From Primulina eburnea (lineage: Eukaryota > Streptophyta > Magnoliopsida > Lamiales > Gesneriaceae): 64,000 bases of DNA. Shown here piece after piece: positions 62,520-64,000 of the stretch (position 1 is the stretch's first letter; each line of letters begins with the position of its first letter). The DNA lies in NCBI RefSeq assembly GCF_022965805.1, contig NC_133106.1, positions 38,505,881-38,569,880 on the forward strand, written 5' to 3'. The position numbers were made by a program, and so were the translations under genes. The notes under the pieces are model-generated. The model was not told the DNA's origin and ran no database searches. It saw only the letters and a list, made by a program, of their open reading frames with translations.

Positions 62520-63615
62520 TTCTTCAGTATTTCTTTCTTTTTGGCGTGGTTTCCCTATATAATAATAAACCAATGGATAAAAATAATAATAAATGTTAAA
62601 TATATTTATATTTCCAGTAGTTTCCTACGCATTTATTATTGCCTGATTTGATTCCTGTGCGGCTGATTTATTTTGCAACAACCATTCCATGCACACATAA
62701 TTTATTAATAGTCGAAAGAATTAAAAATAATAATATAATTATGGCGGATTTTTTATTAAAAAAAATTATAGATCATTATCAAATCAGATAAATAGATAAT
62801 AACGCAGGGTTTATTTGTCCCGTGGAATAAGTATCATTGATCATAAACGTAAAAATCCTTGAGATGAATTATTTGTGGAAAAAAAATATTAAAAGATACA
62901 CTCCACATGGTATGAGATTTTGATTTTCTTTTTCTTTTTCTTTTCTTTTTGGATAAGATATGTTTTGAGATTGTTGGAAAGATAAAGGAAGGGCATAGAT
63001 TCGTGAAATTGAAATAGCATAGCAGTAAAAAAATATTCAATTATTTATTTATTGGTAAAAACTTGTGTGAGACGGTCTCACATGTCGCATTTGTGAGACA
63101 GATCTCTTATTTGGGTAATCAACAAAAAAATATTATTTTTTATGCTAAGAGTATTATTTTTATTGTGAATATAAGTAAGGTTGACTCGTCTCACAGATTA
63201 TGATCCGTGAGACGATATCACATGAGACTCACTCTTGTTTATTTTCTCAGTGGAAGAAATGTGATTGTTACTTTCGAACCCGATGTCTCACTTTTTGGGA
63301 TCAGATGAACTACCAAACAAATAGTCGAAGTGTTTTTAACTTGTACGGAGATTCATTTTTTTATACAATTATGAAATTATCGACAGAGTAGTTTGATAAA
63401 ATAAAATTACAAAATATTAGTATGAAACTATTGGGGCCATTCACGAATTAATGAAATCGTAGAGGGCCAGACAGCAAATAACATGGTTGAATTGTGTCGG
63501 TCAAATTTGGACATCCCTTGTACACCATACAGACAGAGACATTGTCGTGTTATCTTCTTTCTCTCGCATCCAATTCAGATTTTCGATATTACATAGATAC
63601 TGTGACATCACAACA
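62520..63615. other. divergent intergenic, GATA1-like and thiazole kinase
   Basis: Promoter space for the minus-strand GATA gene and the plus-strand thiazole kinase. It is AT-rich and contains a full repeat copy at 63055-63237. No further gene is supported. Confidence 0.55.
63055..63237 (-). repeat. GTCTCAC-ended short repeat, copy 10
   Basis: Well preserved and inverted. It starts AAAAACTTGTGTGAGACGGT, then CTCACATGTCG. The core is ATGCTAAGAGTATTATTTTT, and it ends GTGAGACGATATCACATGAG before ACTCACTC. Confidence 0.8.
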
Positions 63616-64000
63616 ATGGCTGACAAAATCGAAGAAGATCCAAAAAATATCGGGGATAATTGGGCCCCACAAGCATGGGCCCACCTGAAATCCGTACGCG
63701 AAACATCTCCGCTAATCCAGTGTATCACCAACTTCGTCTCCGTGGATTTCGTCGCAAACCTTCTCATCTCCGCCGGGGCTTCTCCGGCGATGATACACTC
63801 TATCGAAGAGATCCCAGACTTCGCCCCGAAGACCCACGCGCTTTACATTAACGTCGGAACGCTCACGCCGGGTTGGCTTCCGGCGATGAAGCTTGCGGCC
63901 ACGCTGGCGCATGACAGCGGTAGGCCTTGGGTGTTGGACCCAGTGGCTGCCGGAGCTTCTGGTTTCCGGTTAAGTACTTGTTTGGAGCTGTTGAAGATGA
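63616..64000 (+). CDS. THIM: hydroxyethylthiazole kinase (ThiM), 5' part, cut by window end
   Basis: An open frame of 128 codons from ATG 63616 to the window edge, still open. It starts MADKIEEDPKNIGDNWAP. Family motifs: SPLIQCITNFVSVDFVANLL with ISAGASPAM following, HALYINVGTLTPGWLPAM, and RPWVLDPVAAGASGFR. ThiM phosphorylates hydroxyethylthiazole with ATP, salvaging the thiazole half of thiamine. The codon choice is noticeably GC-rich compared with the flanks, as in other first exons of this gene. Only about the first 45 percent of the expected protein is visible. Confidence 0.9.
   Translation, partial: MADKIEEDPKNIGDNWAPQAWAHLKSVRETSPLIQCITNFVSVDFVANLLISAGASPAMIHSIEEIPDFAPKTHALYINVGTLTPGWLPAMKLAATLAHDSGRPWVLDPVAAGASGFRLSTCLELLKM

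Overview
The window is nuclear DNA from a flowering plant. It has spliced genes with short GT-AG introns, AT-rich intergenic DNA, plant-only gene families, LTR and TRIM retrotransposons, MITEs, and old insertions of plastid and mitochondrial DNA. The gene content and the very frequent short repeat carrying GTGAGACGGTCTCAC-type ends suggest a eudicot, probably an asterid near Lamiales. That placement is inference and was not searched.

Layout, left to right: an AT-rich gene-poor start; a secreted glycine-rich protein (3569-4852, -); cytochrome b5 (6712-7725, -); a FAMA-type bHLH stomatal regulator (10522-12262, +); a ribosomal protein uL13/L13a pseudogene (14011-15147, +); an intact 18-exon GH116 glucosylceramidase, GBA2 type (15949-24831, -); a PPR pseudogene abutting a MITE (26175-27886); a mitochondrial 26S rRNA fragment (28322-28606); a PB1/Raf-like kinase with a 1-nt frameshift (28719-32275, -); a decayed potassium-channel beta-subunit (KAB1-like) gene whose intron holds a young Ty3 retrotransposon (34069-42547, -); a purple acid phosphatase with a frameshift after its signal peptide (43157-45970, -); ITP pyrophosphatase (46882-49723, -); a long FLIP-like gene with one in-frame TAG (50256-54829, +); a plastid DNA fragment (55439-55667); an S1/SPH self-incompatibility-like small secreted protein (57028-57474, +); a GATA1-like factor with two 1-nt insertions and a tandem TRIM in its intron (60068-62519, -); and the start of a hydroxyethylthiazole kinase gene that runs off the window (63616 onward, +).

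The genes are unrelated in pathway and do not form a functional cluster. What links them is ancestry. From memory, thiazole kinase, GATA1, an S1-family gene, FAMA, GBA2, a Raf-like kinase and L13a lie close together on Arabidopsis chromosome 3, and FLIP, KAB1 and a PB1-Raf kinase lie together on chromosome 1. The window looks like the single ancestral block of which these are two derived halves.

The striking pattern is decay. Seven genes or gene remnants carry frameshifts, stops or deletions, next to genes such as GBA2 (974 codons over 18 exons) and FAMA that are perfectly intact. This fits ongoing loss of duplicate copies after polyploidy. For the genes with a single 1-nt change, uncorrected assembly indels are an equally good explanation. 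No defence system, CRISPR array or operon is present.
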